The notes: generated by a model not told the origin, from the letters alone. DNA of 15,693 nt from Chloroflexota bacterium (GCA_016210705.1 JACQTR010000105.1:1-15693); one strand, 5' to 3'. Counted from the first letter of the stretch, positions 1 through 7,742 are shown. Translations and numbers: made by a program.

Positions 1-91
1 AGCTTAGGCCACCCGATTTTTTCGTTTCAAAGTAGCCGTTGTCGATTGACTCTACAAACCTCAAAGCTGTAAAGTCACCTATAAGATCACT

Positions 92-1966
92 GTGAAGAGT
101 TACCGTCACTATTTTCTGTTACTAGCTGTCCTGCTCTTGGCCTTTGGCCTGCGGGTCTATCGTCTGGAGGCCCAGAGCCTCGATGCCGATGAGATTAACA
201 GCATGCATACCGCTTTGGGAGGAATAAAGGAGGTATTCAGCCCTCAAATCCTGACCCGTCATCCTCCCCTCTACTTTCTCTTTCTTCATCTATGGATTAA
301 GCCGGCGGGAACCAGCGAGTTTGCTGCCCGCTATTTCTCCCTCTTCTTCAGCATGCTCTCCATAGCTCTGATATTTGCCTTAGGGCGCAGGCTTCTGAGC
401 CAGAGCCTAGGCCTCATGGCAGCCATCTTGACTACCTTCTCAGCTCTCCACATTTATTATGCCCAAGAGGCCAGGATGTACATGTTGGCTCTATTCTTTA
501 CCCTCTTTTCTGTTTACCTTTTGATATTCCTAATAAGACAGCCAGCTCGCCTACGGCTCTGGCTGAGCTGGGCAGTTGTCGCCGCCACTGCCATTGCCAG
601 CGTTTATGCCTCTCTCCAGATCATCGCCTTTGAGGAGATAGTCCTGCTTTGGCTACTGTGGCGGAACCGAGCTTGGCGGCCTTGGCTGGTGACCCAAGGG
701 GTCTTGGTCATCGGCCTCTCACCGTGGCTACTCTACAGTCAAGCTTCATCTCGGGTTTACGGTGCCGTCACCCCCTTAACCCCTTTAGCCCGACCTTACC
801 CCATGCTTCGGGATATCGCCCTGAAGTTCAGCTTGGGGCCTTTCCTAGATTCCTCCCTAGCCCAAGGGGCAGCGGCGGCACTTTTGCTCCTGGCGGCTTT
901 GGGTCTTCTGTACTCCCTGGGCCGGTGGCGACCCCGTTTTTTCCTGGCCGCTTACCTAGTCATACCCCTGGCTTTGGTCATAATCTTGGCCAGCGGACGA
1001 TTGGACTATGCTATAAGGTCCGTCTTAGTACTCTTACCTGCCTTTCTCATCCTTCTGGCTGCCGGCCTAGTGTGGCTACGAAACCGAGGACGAGGGTGGG
1101 CGTTATTAGCTGGCCTTATCTTCATTGTCCCCAACGCCTTCTCGTTTCATCACTACCACTTTGATCCCTGGTCGGGGAGAGAGGATCTTAGAGACGCCGC
1201 CCGTTTCCTAGAGAGTCAGCGGCAGCCCAACGACCTCATCCTGTTTGATGCCCCCTGGGGTAATGAATTCATCGACTATTACCTAACGGAGCCCTTTCAC
1301 CAGGCGGGGCTACCTGACCCGTTACCACTGAACCCCGAGGCCACTATCGCTCAACTGCAAGGGCTGGTATCCCAATACCCCAGGATTTGGCTTATATCAT
1401 GGCAGACCTGGTTCAGCGACCCCACCCTTTTTGTGGAATCCTGGCTTTCAAAGAACTCTGTTACCTTTACTGAGGGATACTTCCCCTACGTAACAGTTAA
1501 GGGCTATTTCACCACCCCTACCCTACTCACCGAAGTTCCTACCATAGAACACCCTTTAGTCGCCGAACTGGGAGGAATGGTACGCCTTTTAGGCTACGAT
1601 TTGGACAAAGGAGAGCTAGCCAGCAAAGGCAGACTCCGGCTTACCCTTTATTGGCAGTCATTCAAACCTTTGGATAAAGATTACAAGGTATTCGTACATT
1701 TCGTTGATAAGGATCTTCGCTTCTATGGGCAAAAGGACAATCGCCCCCTCTTCGACCAATTTTTGACGAGCCAGTGGCCGCCTGGAGATATTTTACGGGA
1801 TAACTATCAAATTGACCTCAAGCCCGATACACCACCTGGCGAATACTGGCTGTTGGTTGGCATGTACGATCCGGTTACAGGACAGCGATTAGATATACCA
1901 GCCCTAGGCCAGAACTATGTCCCCCTAGATGCCATCCCGTTCGGGGGTAGAGCACGAGGTCATTGA
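92..1966 (+). CDS. GT39/ArnT-like membrane glycosyltransferase
   Basis: Predicted polytopic membrane protein of the dolichyl-phosphate-mannose mannosyltransferase/ArnT superfamily. These enzymes move a sugar from a polyprenyl-phosphate carrier to a lipid or protein on the outer face of the membrane. The first external loop carries LDADE (residues 30-34), which fits the acidic DE catalytic motif, followed by HPPLYF (57-62) and YYAQEARMY (122-130), both usual in this family. Hydrophobic segments run from residue 7 to about 350. Residues 360-620 form a soluble domain with alternating strands (for example LRLTLYWQSF at 515-524), of a kind I associate with Chloroflexota homologues. The start is GTG and no clear SD precedes it. 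It is kept because the first membrane helix begins at once. A possible promoter is TTGACT at 46-51 with TAAAGT at 70-75, which would leave a very short leader. Substrate unknown. Confidence 0.85.
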   Translation: MKSYRHYFLLLAVLLLAFGLRVYRLEAQSLDADEINSMHTALGGIKEVFSPQILTRHPPLYFLFLHLWIKPAGTSEFAARYFSLFFSMLSIALIFALGRRLLSQSLGLMAAILTTFSALHIYYAQEARMYMLALFFTLFSVYLLIFLIRQPARLRLWLSWAVVAATAIASVYASLQIIAFEEIVLLWLLWRNRAWRPWLVTQGVLVIGLSPWLLYSQASSRVYGAVTPLTPLARPYPMLRDIALKFSLGPFLDSSLAQGAAAALLLLAALGLLYSLGRWRPRFFLAAYLVIPLALVIILASGRLDYAIRSVLVLLPAFLILLAAGLVWLRNRGRGWALLAGLIFIVPNAFSFHHYHFDPWSGREDLRDAARFLESQRQPNDLILFDAPWGNEFIDYYLTEPFHQAGLPDPLPLNPEATIAQLQGLVSQYPRIWLISWQTWFSDPTLFVESWLSKNSVTFTEGYFPYVTVKGYFTTPTLLTEVPTIEHPLVAELGGMVRLLGYDLDKGELASKGRLRLTLYWQSFKPLDKDYKVFVHFVDKDLRFYGQKDNRPLFDQFLTSQWPPGDILRDNYQIDLKPDTPPGEYWLLVGMYDPVTGQRLDIPALGQNYVPLDAIPFGGRARGH

Positions 1967-2022
1967 CCGAAAGAGGGTTTAAGATTATCATGTCTTACTA
2001 GCACCTAGCAGGAGAAAATCTT

Positions 2023-2805
2023 TTGGCCTACCAAACTATTATTTGTCGCAAAGAAGAGCCGATAGCTTTCTTATTCCTCCACCGACCCCAGCAAGGAAAC
2101 ACCATTAATCCCCAGATGGCGCGAGAATTGATGGAGGCTTGTCAGGAGCTCAACGACGATGAAAGAATCCACGTCGTGATTCTCAGCGGCGATGGGGAGG
2201 CCTTTTGCCAGGGCGTCGAGCTTCCACCTTCTGGCGAAGAAACACTATTATTGACAATGAAAAGGAATATAGAGGTCGCCGTCATGGCCATAGAGACAGT
2301 GGCCAGTCTAGCTCAACCGGTTATTGCCGCCATCAATGGAGACGCCTTAGCCGAAGGTCTGGAATTAGCCTTAGCCTGCGATATTAGAATTGTTTCCCAA
2401 AGCGCTAAGCTGGGCCTGCTTCAAACCTCTTGGGGACTGATACCAACGGCGGGAGGAACTCAACGCCTGCCTCGTATTGTGGGCCGAGGTAAGGCCTTAG
2501 AGATGCTCCTCACCGCCGAGGCTATAGATGCTTCAGAGAGCTATCGCGTGGGGCTAGTCAATAAGGTGGTTAAGCCACCAGAGGTCATGCCCGAAGCTGA
2601 CGTCATAGCCAAAAACATCAGCTCCAAGGGGCCCCTTGCCCTCCGTTACGCCAAAGAGGCAGCCTTAAAAGGCCCAGATATGACCTTGATCCAGGGCTTG
2701 GGTTTGGAGGCCGATCTCTCCATCCTCCTTCACACCACTCAGGATAGAGCCGAGGGCATCAGTGCCTTCTTAGAAAAACGAACACCCCGTTTCACTGGTA
2801 AATGA
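2023..2805 (+). CDS. enoyl-CoA hydratase/isomerase (crotonase) family protein, divergent active site
   Basis: Crotonase-fold protein of normal length (260 residues). The start is TTG, chosen because AGGAG at 2010-2014 lies 8 bases upstream and the first strand follows directly. The fold signatures are present: AAINGDALAEGLELALACD (102-120) and IPTAGGTQRL (140-149). By alignment to rat enoyl-CoA hydratase the first catalytic Glu is kept (E114), but the second is replaced by Gln (Q134 in GLLQTSWG). The first oxyanion segment, normally AGAD, reads QGVE (63-66), and Glu (E111) sits at the second oxyanion glycine. It may bind an acyl-CoA without hydrating it, act as an isomerase or other crotonase type, or be a non-catalytic partner of the next gene. 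It lies 26 bp before a second, canonical paralogue, so the two are probably co-transcribed. Family assignment is secure; reaction is not. Confidence 0.9.
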   Translation: MAYQTIICRKEEPIAFLFLHRPQQGNTINPQMARELMEACQELNDDERIHVVILSGDGEAFCQGVELPPSGEETLLLTMKRNIEVAVMAIETVASLAQPVIAAINGDALAEGLELALACDIRIVSQSAKLGLLQTSWGLIPTAGGTQRLPRIVGRGKALEMLLTAEAIDASESYRVGLVNKVVKPPEVMPEADVIAKNISSKGPLALRYAKEAALKGPDMTLIQGLGLEADLSILLHTTQDRAEGISAFLEKRTPRFTGK

Positions 2806-2831
2806 AGTAGCCAAAAAACCAATAACCCTCA

Positions 2832-3599
2832 ATGAACAGCTTCGAGACCATCATCTATGAAAAAACGCCAGGGATAGCCTATATTACCCTCAACCGTCCC
2901 CAGCAGCTAAATGCTGTAAATCTCCAGATGCGGGACGACTTGTGGGAGGCCATCACCGCCTTTAGAGATGATCCTGAGGTTAGGGTAGCCATCTTTAGAG
3001 GGGCTGGGGAAAGAGCCTTCTCCGCCGGGGCCGACATCACCGAGTTTGGCACTGCTCCTTCCCAAGCTATCGCCCGCCAGGTACGCTGGGAACGAGACCT
3101 GTGGGGTCTTCTTCTGGGGATAGACAAGCCCCTCATTGCCGCCCTCCATGGCTATGCCTTAGGGGCCGGCATCGAACTAGCTATGTGTTGCGATATACGA
3201 ATAGCCGCTGAGAATACTCGCATTGGTTTGCCTGAGGTGGCGCTGGGGATGATCCCCACCGCTGGGGGTAGTCAGACCCTCACCCGTTTGGTAAGAAGAG
3301 GAGCTGCCTTAGAGATCATCCTCACCGGCGATAGAATAACCGCCCAAGAAGCCTATCGTATCGGCCTAGTCCATAGAGTAGTAGCCCTAGACCAACTGGT
3401 GCCCACCGCTGAAGAGATGGCCAGGAAGATCATGGCTCAAGGTGACCCAGCTTTACACTACGCAAAAAGGGCAATAAAGCAGGGATTAGATATGAGCATA
3501 GAGGAAGGATTGCGGCTGGAAAAGCTGCTGGCTGCCTACCTTTGGACCACCGAGGCCTGTGCCGAGGGCATCAAGGCTCGCCGAAAAAGGTCGAAATAA
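2832..3599 (+). CDS. enoyl-CoA hydratase (crotonase family), canonical active site
   Basis: Likely enoyl-CoA hydratase, which adds water across the double bond of 2-enoyl-CoA in beta-oxidation. All expected elements are visible: the oxyanion segment SAGAD (64-68), GYALGAGIELAMCCD (107-121) with the first catalytic Glu at E115, and GLPEVALGMIPTAGG (132-146) with the second at E135. Length is 255 residues. The C terminus stops at EGIKARRKRSK, so the usual final segment after the EG motif is short and basic. ATG start; no SD is visible in the 26 bp after the previous gene, so translation may depend on coupling to that gene. The two proteins share long stretches of similar sequence and are tandem paralogues. 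Chain length or type of acyl substrate cannot be read from the sequence. Confidence 0.92.
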   Translation: MNSFETIIYEKTPGIAYITLNRPQQLNAVNLQMRDDLWEAITAFRDDPEVRVAIFRGAGERAFSAGADITEFGTAPSQAIARQVRWERDLWGLLLGIDKPLIAALHGYALGAGIELAMCCDIRIAAENTRIGLPEVALGMIPTAGGSQTLTRLVRRGAALEIILTGDRITAQEAYRIGLVHRVVALDQLVPTAEEMARKIMAQGDPALHYAKRAIKQGLDMSIEEGLRLEKLLAAYLWTTEACAEGIKARRKRSK

Positions 3600-3621
3600 C
3601 ATGACTTTACAGAAGATAGCC

Positions 3622-3651
3622 TTGACGTGGCCTTACCGTACTATATATAAT
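3622..3651 (+). promoter_or_regulatory. sigma70-type promoter before the small membrane protein and acyl-CoA synthetase
   Basis: TTGACG (3622-3627) and a perfect TATAAT (3646-3651) are separated by 18 bases in the gap after the second crotonase gene. A transcript would start near 3658, leaving a leader of about 30 bases before the ATG at 3690. This is the best promoter match I found in the window and suggests that the small protein and the synthetase form a unit separate from the crotonase genes. Confidence 0.65.
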
Positions 3652-3689
3652 GGCAGTGTGCTATTTCACTATAGCCAGGCCTTTTTACA

Positions 3690-3899
3690 ATGAAGGCACC
3701 GCCCGACCGTAGGGTGCTTGCCGCATGGAGAAAGACAGTTTATCCTCTGGTGGGTATTTTGGCGCTAATCAACCTAGGATTAGGAATAAAAACTGGAGAT
3801 TTCGCCCCTTTTGTTGCTTTGGTTGTGATAGTAGGGTTGGTAGAATTGCTGCGATGGGGATTGTTGCAAGCAATAAGGCGAAGGAAACAAGGTAACTAA
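3690..3899 (+). CDS. small two-helix membrane protein of unknown function
   Basis: I do not recognise this 69-residue protein. A basic N terminus (PPDRR, WRK) precedes a first hydrophobic helix at about 17-33 and a second at 39-60, and the C terminus is strongly basic (RRRK). By the positive-inside rule both ends would be cytoplasmic, giving a hairpin with a short external turn around residues 34-38. The SD is weak: only CAGG, about 10 bases upstream. The gene has a strong promoter directly upstream and ends 26 bp before the acyl-CoA synthetase, so the two are probably co-transcribed. A link to fatty-acid uptake or membrane tethering of the synthetase is possible but only inferred from position. 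Confidence 0.6.
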   Translation: MKAPPDRRVLAAWRKTVYPLVGILALINLGLGIKTGDFAPFVALVVIVGLVELLRWGLLQAIRRRKQGN

Positions 3900-3925
3900 C
3901 GAAAACAATGAGCGGAGGCTAATTA

Positions 3926-5485
3926 ATGAAAACCTCGGAACTTCTTGACATCACTGCAGCCATCGTCCCCGATCGGGAGGCAGTAATCTTCGAGGGACAG
4001 CGGTACACTTATGAACAGACCGGGGAACGCACCCGAAGATTGGGCAATGCCTTGGCTAACCTGGGGGTACAAAAAGAGGACCGGGTTGCCATCCTTCAGG
4101 TCAACTGTCCCCAGTATTTGGAGACCTATTACGCCACTTCCAAGCTAGGGGCCATCTTTGTGCCGCTAAATTTCCGAGCCAAAGCCGAAGAGCTTACTTA
4201 TATGCTTAACACCGCCGAGGCAAATACCCTCTTAGTAGGGTCTCGCTACCTGGACATGGTGGACGCTATGCGCCCGCAGTTGCCTCACGTAAAGCATTAT
4301 ATAACTATCGAAAGCCCCCATACAGATATGACACCATACGAGGAACTCCTCGCCTCCGCTAGTGACGATGAAATATTTGCCGACGTCGACGATGACGATA
4401 CCAGCATCCTTATGTATACCGCTGGAACTACGGGCTTTCCTAAAGGAGTGATGCTGTCACACAACAGTTTTACCCTTTATGTTTTAGAGAACGTCAATCC
4501 TGCCGACCCTGAAACCCACGAATTAAATCTTCTAGCTATACCTCTCTATCACGTAGCTGGTATGCAGGGCATGCTTTCCTCCACTTACGCTGGAAGAACC
4601 ATAGTTATGCTGCGCCAATTCGAGACTCAGCAATGGCTAGAGGCAGTGACCAAAGAAAAGGTTACCCACAGCGTCCTCGTTCCCACCATGCTCAAACAGA
4701 TTGTAGATAACCCCGATTTCACCAAATACGACCTTTCCAGCATTAGACAATTAACCTACGGCGCTGCATCCATGCCTCTCGAGACCATCAAAAAGGCATC
4801 GGAGCTAATGCCCAAAGTTCGGTTCATCAACGCCTTCGGCCAAACGGAAACGGCCTCCACTATTACCACATTGAGTCCCGAGGACCATATCATAGAAGGC
4901 ACCGAGGAGGAGAAGGAGAAAAAGCTACGCCGGCTATCATCGTCTATAGGCCGAGCCATGAGCGACGTGGAAATACAGATCTGGGATGAGGATGGCAACC
5001 TGATGTCCTCGGGGGAGGTGGGGGAAATAGTGGCTCGCGGGCCCCGGGTTATGAAGGGTTACTGGAAACAGCCAGAGGCCACCGCCTCCACTATAACCAC
5101 CGATGGTTGGGTGCGCACCGGGGACATGGGATATATGGATGAGGAAGGTTATATTTACTTAGCTGGGCGAGCCAAAGATATGATCATCCGAGGCGGGGAG
5201 AACATCTCCCCCGAAGAGGTGGAAAGGGTGCTTCATTCCCACCCCGCAGTCGAGGAAGCCGCCGTTATCGGCATCCCCGACCCCGAGTGGGGAGAGACGG
5301 TACGAGCTATCGTCGTTCTCAAAAAAGGGCAAACGTCTACTCAAGAGGAGATCATTGAACACTGCCGAGCACACATGTCCAGCTTCAAGAAGCCGGAATC
5401 GGTGATCTTCTTGGACTCTCTCCCCAGGAACCCCATGGGTAAGGTTCTCAAGCGAGTGCTCAGGGAGGAACACGGGGCACCTTAG
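3926..5485 (+). CDS. acyl-CoA synthetase (AMP-forming, ANL superfamily)
   Basis: Activates a carboxylic acid, probably a fatty acid, to its CoA thioester with ATP cleaved to AMP and pyrophosphate. Motifs in order: the phosphate-binding loop YTAGTTGFPKGVMLSH (164-179), the adenine-binding segment AFGQTETAS (303-311), GWVRTGD (394-400) with the ribose-binding Asp D400, the hinge AGRAKDMIIRGGENISPEEVE (413-433), and the C-terminal PRNPMGKVLKR with catalytic Lys K506. Length 519 residues is normal. ATG start with GGAGG (3914-3918) 7 bases upstream. There is no signal peptide, so it is cytoplasmic. With the crotonases upstream it fits entry into beta-oxidation. The acyl substrate cannot be told from sequence alone; an aryl-acid or medium-chain specificity is equally possible. 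Its stop lies 3 bp from the stop of the convergent kinase gene. Confidence 0.92.
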   Translation: MKTSELLDITAAIVPDREAVIFEGQRYTYEQTGERTRRLGNALANLGVQKEDRVAILQVNCPQYLETYYATSKLGAIFVPLNFRAKAEELTYMLNTAEANTLLVGSRYLDMVDAMRPQLPHVKHYITIESPHTDMTPYEELLASASDDEIFADVDDDDTSILMYTAGTTGFPKGVMLSHNSFTLYVLENVNPADPETHELNLLAIPLYHVAGMQGMLSSTYAGRTIVMLRQFETQQWLEAVTKEKVTHSVLVPTMLKQIVDNPDFTKYDLSSIRQLTYGAASMPLETIKKASELMPKVRFINAFGQTETASTITTLSPEDHIIEGTEEEKEKKLRRLSSSIGRAMSDVEIQIWDEDGNLMSSGEVGEIVARGPRVMKGYWKQPEATASTITTDGWVRTGDMGYMDEEGYIYLAGRAKDMIIRGGENISPEEVERVLHSHPAVEEAAVIGIPDPEWGETVRAIVVLKKGQTSTQEEIIEHCRAHMSSFKKPESVIFLDSLPRNPMGKVLKRVLREEHGAP

Positions 5486-5488
5486 ATA

Positions 5489-6628
5489 CTAGCTCTTGGG
5501 CTGGGTAAGAGGCAGGGCAAAATAGAAAGTGCTCCCTCGTCCTAAGGTGCTTTCCGCCCAAACTCGGCCACCATGGCCCTCCGCCAATTGTTTTACTATG
5601 GCCAGCCCAATGCCGGAGCCTCCATCCTGACGTCGGAACTCCCGCCCGCGATAGAAGCGCTCAAAGACGTGGGGTAAATCCTCGGTAGCGATGCCTCGGC
5701 CACTATCGGACACGGCCACGGTGAGAAAACCAGATAAGCTATTCTGAATGCCAACGGCAATACTACCGCACGCTGGGGTATACCGCAGGGCATTGTTCAG
5801 CAGATTCCTCAATACCTGCCGGGCCCTATCAGGGTCCACCCAAACAATAGTAGCTCCTGCATAAGGTTCCACCACTATAGAAACCTTACGCTCTTGGGCC
5901 TCGGGCTGGACGCTGGCCACCTCGCCACGGATTATATCTCCCAGGTCCACCAACTCTGGGTGCAGCTTAAGTTGTCCCCCCTCAGCCAAAGATAGATCCC
6001 GCAAGTCGGTAACCAACCGTGCCAGGAGGAGGCTATCGCTATGAAGAGAGGCCAAAGCCTCTGGGGTAACAGGGGCAACACCATCCAGCATCGCCTCCAA
6101 ACGTCCCTGGATGGTAGTCAACGGAGTGCGCAATTCGTGGACTACATCAGCCATCATCTGGTGTCTCAGGTCCTCACTGCGGCGAAGACTTTCTGCCATA
6201 CTGTTAAAGGCCGAGGCCAATTCCCCAACTTCGTCCCGAGTCCGAACCTCTACCCGCTGGGAAAGATCGCCCCGGGCAATCCGACGCGCCGCCTGAGCTA
6301 ACTGGCGCAATGGGACAGTGATCTGGCGGCTGAACCCGAGGCTGAGTATAAGAGCCGAAGCTACTGCCGCCAAGCCAGCCCACCATAAGTAGCGGTTAAC
6401 TGAGTGCAGAAAGCCCTGTTCCGGAACCCCCATCATCCCCATCATAGGACTACCATGCATCATATCCCCCATCACACCACCCATAGCCTGCTCCATAGCC
6501 CGGGTTGTCTTCAAATACTGGCCAAACTCCTGAGTAGTGGCCTTCCTTATTAATAAGGCAGCTACAATAATGGCAACGGCGGCGGTTACCACAAAAGCCA
6601 AAGTTAACTTAAAAGTAAGGCTACGCAT
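5489..6628 (-). CDS. sensor histidine kinase with Met-rich external loop
   Basis: Membrane histidine kinase that would phosphorylate the regulator encoded just upstream. Numbering from the chosen ATG: helix 1 at 7-27, external loop 28-80, helix 2 at 81-101, HAMP about 102-154, phosphoacceptor H164 in VVHELRTP, N box RNLLNNALRY (274-283), G1 DSGRGI (308-313), F box FERFYRG (322-328), G2 GGSGIGLAI (336-344). The loop has nine Met between residues 45 and 66 plus one His (MGDMMHG, PMMGMMG), resembling Cu(I)/Ag(I)-binding Met clusters. A longer reading from 6661 exists. I prefer the ATG at 6628 because it gives an 8-base overlap with the regulator stop, AGGAAGG lies about 7 bases upstream, and it puts the first helix in the normal place. 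Sensing of copper or silver is an inference from loop composition. Confidence 0.9.
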   Translation of the reverse strand: MRSLTFKLTLAFVVTAAVAIIVAALLIRKATTQEFGQYLKTTRAMEQAMGGVMGDMMHGSPMMGMMGVPEQGFLHSVNRYLWWAGLAAVASALILSLGFSRQITVPLRQLAQAARRIARGDLSQRVEVRTRDEVGELASAFNSMAESLRRSEDLRHQMMADVVHELRTPLTTIQGRLEAMLDGVAPVTPEALASLHSDSLLLARLVTDLRDLSLAEGGQLKLHPELVDLGDIIRGEVASVQPEAQERKVSIVVEPYAGATIVWVDPDRARQVLRNLLNNALRYTPACGSIAVGIQNSLSGFLTVAVSDSGRGIATEDLPHVFERFYRGREFRRQDGGSGIGLAIVKQLAEGHGGRVWAESTLGRGSTFYFALPLTQPKS

Positions 6629-7313
6629 GACCACCTTCCTCCAGTTTGTAACCCACCCCACGCACGGTAACGATAGAAGGCCCCCGTTTTCCGGCAGTAA
6701 GGGCCATTTTTTGCCTTAAGTTTTTGATGTGAGCATCAATAGTTCTCTCATAACCCTCGTAGGTCTCCCCTTGCACCAGGTCAAGCAATTGCATCCTAGT
6801 GTAGACCAAGCCCTGATTCCTGGCCAAAACCAAAAGCAGCTTGAACTCGGTAGGGCTGAGAACAAGAGTTTTATCCCCCCACTGAGCCTGGTGACGAAGA
6901 GGATCGATGGCCAGATCTCCCACCACCACCCTTGCTTCTGGTTCACCACTGGCTCGGCGCAGAACCGTCCGCACTCGAGCCACCACCTCTCGGGGGCTGA
7001 AGGGCTTGGTGATGTAATCATCGGCCCCCAATTCCAAACCGATGAGCTTGTCCACATCTTCGTCCCTGGCAGTGAGCATGATGACAGGAAGATTGGAGGT
7101 ACGACGTAGAACGCGGCACACTTCTAACCCGTCCATATCGGGTAGGTTGAGATCTAACACTACTAGGTCTGGCTGGCGTTGGGCTGCCGCCTCCAGAGCT
7201 TTTTGACCATCGCTGGCGGTCATCACCTCATATCCGTCCCTCTCCAAATAAAGACGGAGTATGTCCACAATCTTGGCCTCATCGTCTACCACTAGGATTC
7301 TTTTTCCAGCCAC
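6621..7313 (-). CDS. OmpR/PhoB-type response regulator
   Basis: Two-domain DNA-binding response regulator of standard length (230 residues). The receiver domain shows the acidic pocket D10/D11, the phosphorylation site D54 in LVVLDLNLPDMDG, T81 in MLTAR and K103 in ITKPF. The C-terminal winged helix (about 131-225) has LSPTEFKLLLVLARNQG and the closing TVRGVGYKLE typical of OmpR-type regulators. The start is GTG with only a poor SD (the GGAAACGGGA region). Its 3' end overlaps the kinase start by 8 bases, so the two are translationally coupled and form a cognate pair. It is preceded on the same strand by the Met-rich secreted protein. Direct repeats upstream of that gene are a candidate binding site. 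Confidence 0.93.
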   Translation of the reverse strand: MAGKRILVVDDEAKIVDILRLYLERDGYEVMTASDGQKALEAAAQRQPDLVVLDLNLPDMDGLEVCRVLRRTSNLPVIMLTARDEDVDKLIGLELGADDYITKPFSPREVVARVRTVLRRASGEPEARVVVGDLAIDPLRHQAQWGDKTLVLSPTEFKLLLVLARNQGLVYTRMQLLDLVQGETYEGYERTIDAHIKNLRQKMALTAGKRGPSIVTVRGVGYKLEEGGHA

Positions 7314-7350
7314 TTTCCCGTTTCCGAATTAAGCTTTGTATTTTAATAAT

Positions 7351-7393
7351 AACACAAAGGGGGAGGTCTAAGGCCTCCCCCTTATCTTGTGTT
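7351..7393 (-). terminator. stem-loop between the Met-rich gene and the regulator gene
   Basis: Perfect 8-bp inverted repeat GGGGGAGG (7359-7366) and CCTCCCCC (7374-7381) with a 7-base loop. It extends through AA/TT, and after a bulge through AACACAA (7351-7357) and TTGTGTT (7387-7393). Read on the minus strand the stem is followed by TTTGTGTTATTATT, a moderately U-rich tail. It fits an intrinsic terminator or attenuator after the Met-rich gene. Incomplete stopping would let some transcripts reach the two-component genes. Confidence 0.65.
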
Positions 7394-7406
7394 GATCCAG
7401 TTTACC

Positions 7407-7742
7407 TTACCGCCAGCCTCCCATCATGCCACCACCCATCATACCTCCACCCATCATACCTCCAGGGCCACCCATTATATTTCCATTGCTATCACTGCCA
7501 CCATTAAGGCACGCCTCTCCCATTTCCTTCATCATGTCCCCCATAGCGCCGGACTGACACTGAGCCCCCACGTCCTCCATCATAGTTCCCATATCGCCCA
7601 TATTACAGCCACCCTGGATGGTCTCATCTGTGGGTTTTGGGGGCTCTTGAGGCCCTTTAGCCAAGGCCGCGCCTCCAAAAAGTGTTATGGCCAGAGCTAC
7701 TGCCGCTACCACGCCGATCACGATAATAACCTTGTTACGCAT
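7407..7742 (-). CDS. secreted Met/Gly-rich small protein, putative metal-binding
   Basis: I recognise no named family. The 111-residue protein has a signal peptide: basic MRNK, a hydrophobic core at 5-26, and a probable cut after AALA (residue 28). The mature part holds 15 Met and three Cys. Cys46, Cys62 and Cys78 are exactly 16 residues apart, and the blocks between them are alike (NMGDMGTMMEDVGAQ and QSGAMGDMMKEMGEA). The tail is a five-residue repeat of MMGGG (from 96). Such Met clusters bind Cu(I) or Ag(I) in proteins like SilE and CusF-type periplasmic factors, so an extracytoplasmic metal buffer is the best guess. The ATG has a strong SD, AAGGAGGG, about 7 bases upstream. It is the first gene before the response regulator and kinase, whose sensor loop has the same kind of Met motifs, which supports shared ligand and regulation. 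Confidence 0.8.
   Translation of the reverse strand: MRNKVIIVIGVVAAVALAITLFGGAALAKGPQEPPKPTDETIQGGCNMGDMGTMMEDVGAQCQSGAMGDMMKEMGEACLNGGSDSNGNIMGGPGGMMGGGMMGGGMMGGWR
7420..7464 (-). repeat. three tandem 15-bp repeats coding for the MMGGG tail
   Basis: On the plus strand the unit CCCATCATACCTCCA occurs at 7435-7449 and 7450-7464, with a two-base variant (CCCATCATGCCACCA) at 7420-7434. Each copy encodes one MMGGG-type unit of the Met-rich protein on the minus strand. Near-identical copies could change in number by slippage. Confidence 0.85.

Noticed and set aside
649..1164. 171-residue reading inside the glycosyltransferase gene
   Set aside because: Pro/Arg/Ser-rich frame shadow without SD, inside a gene with clear family motifs.
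6629..6661. Eleven extra N-terminal residues for the histidine kinase
   Set aside because: They would overlap the regulator gene by 41 bases. The ATG at 6628 has a well-placed SD and gives normal topology.
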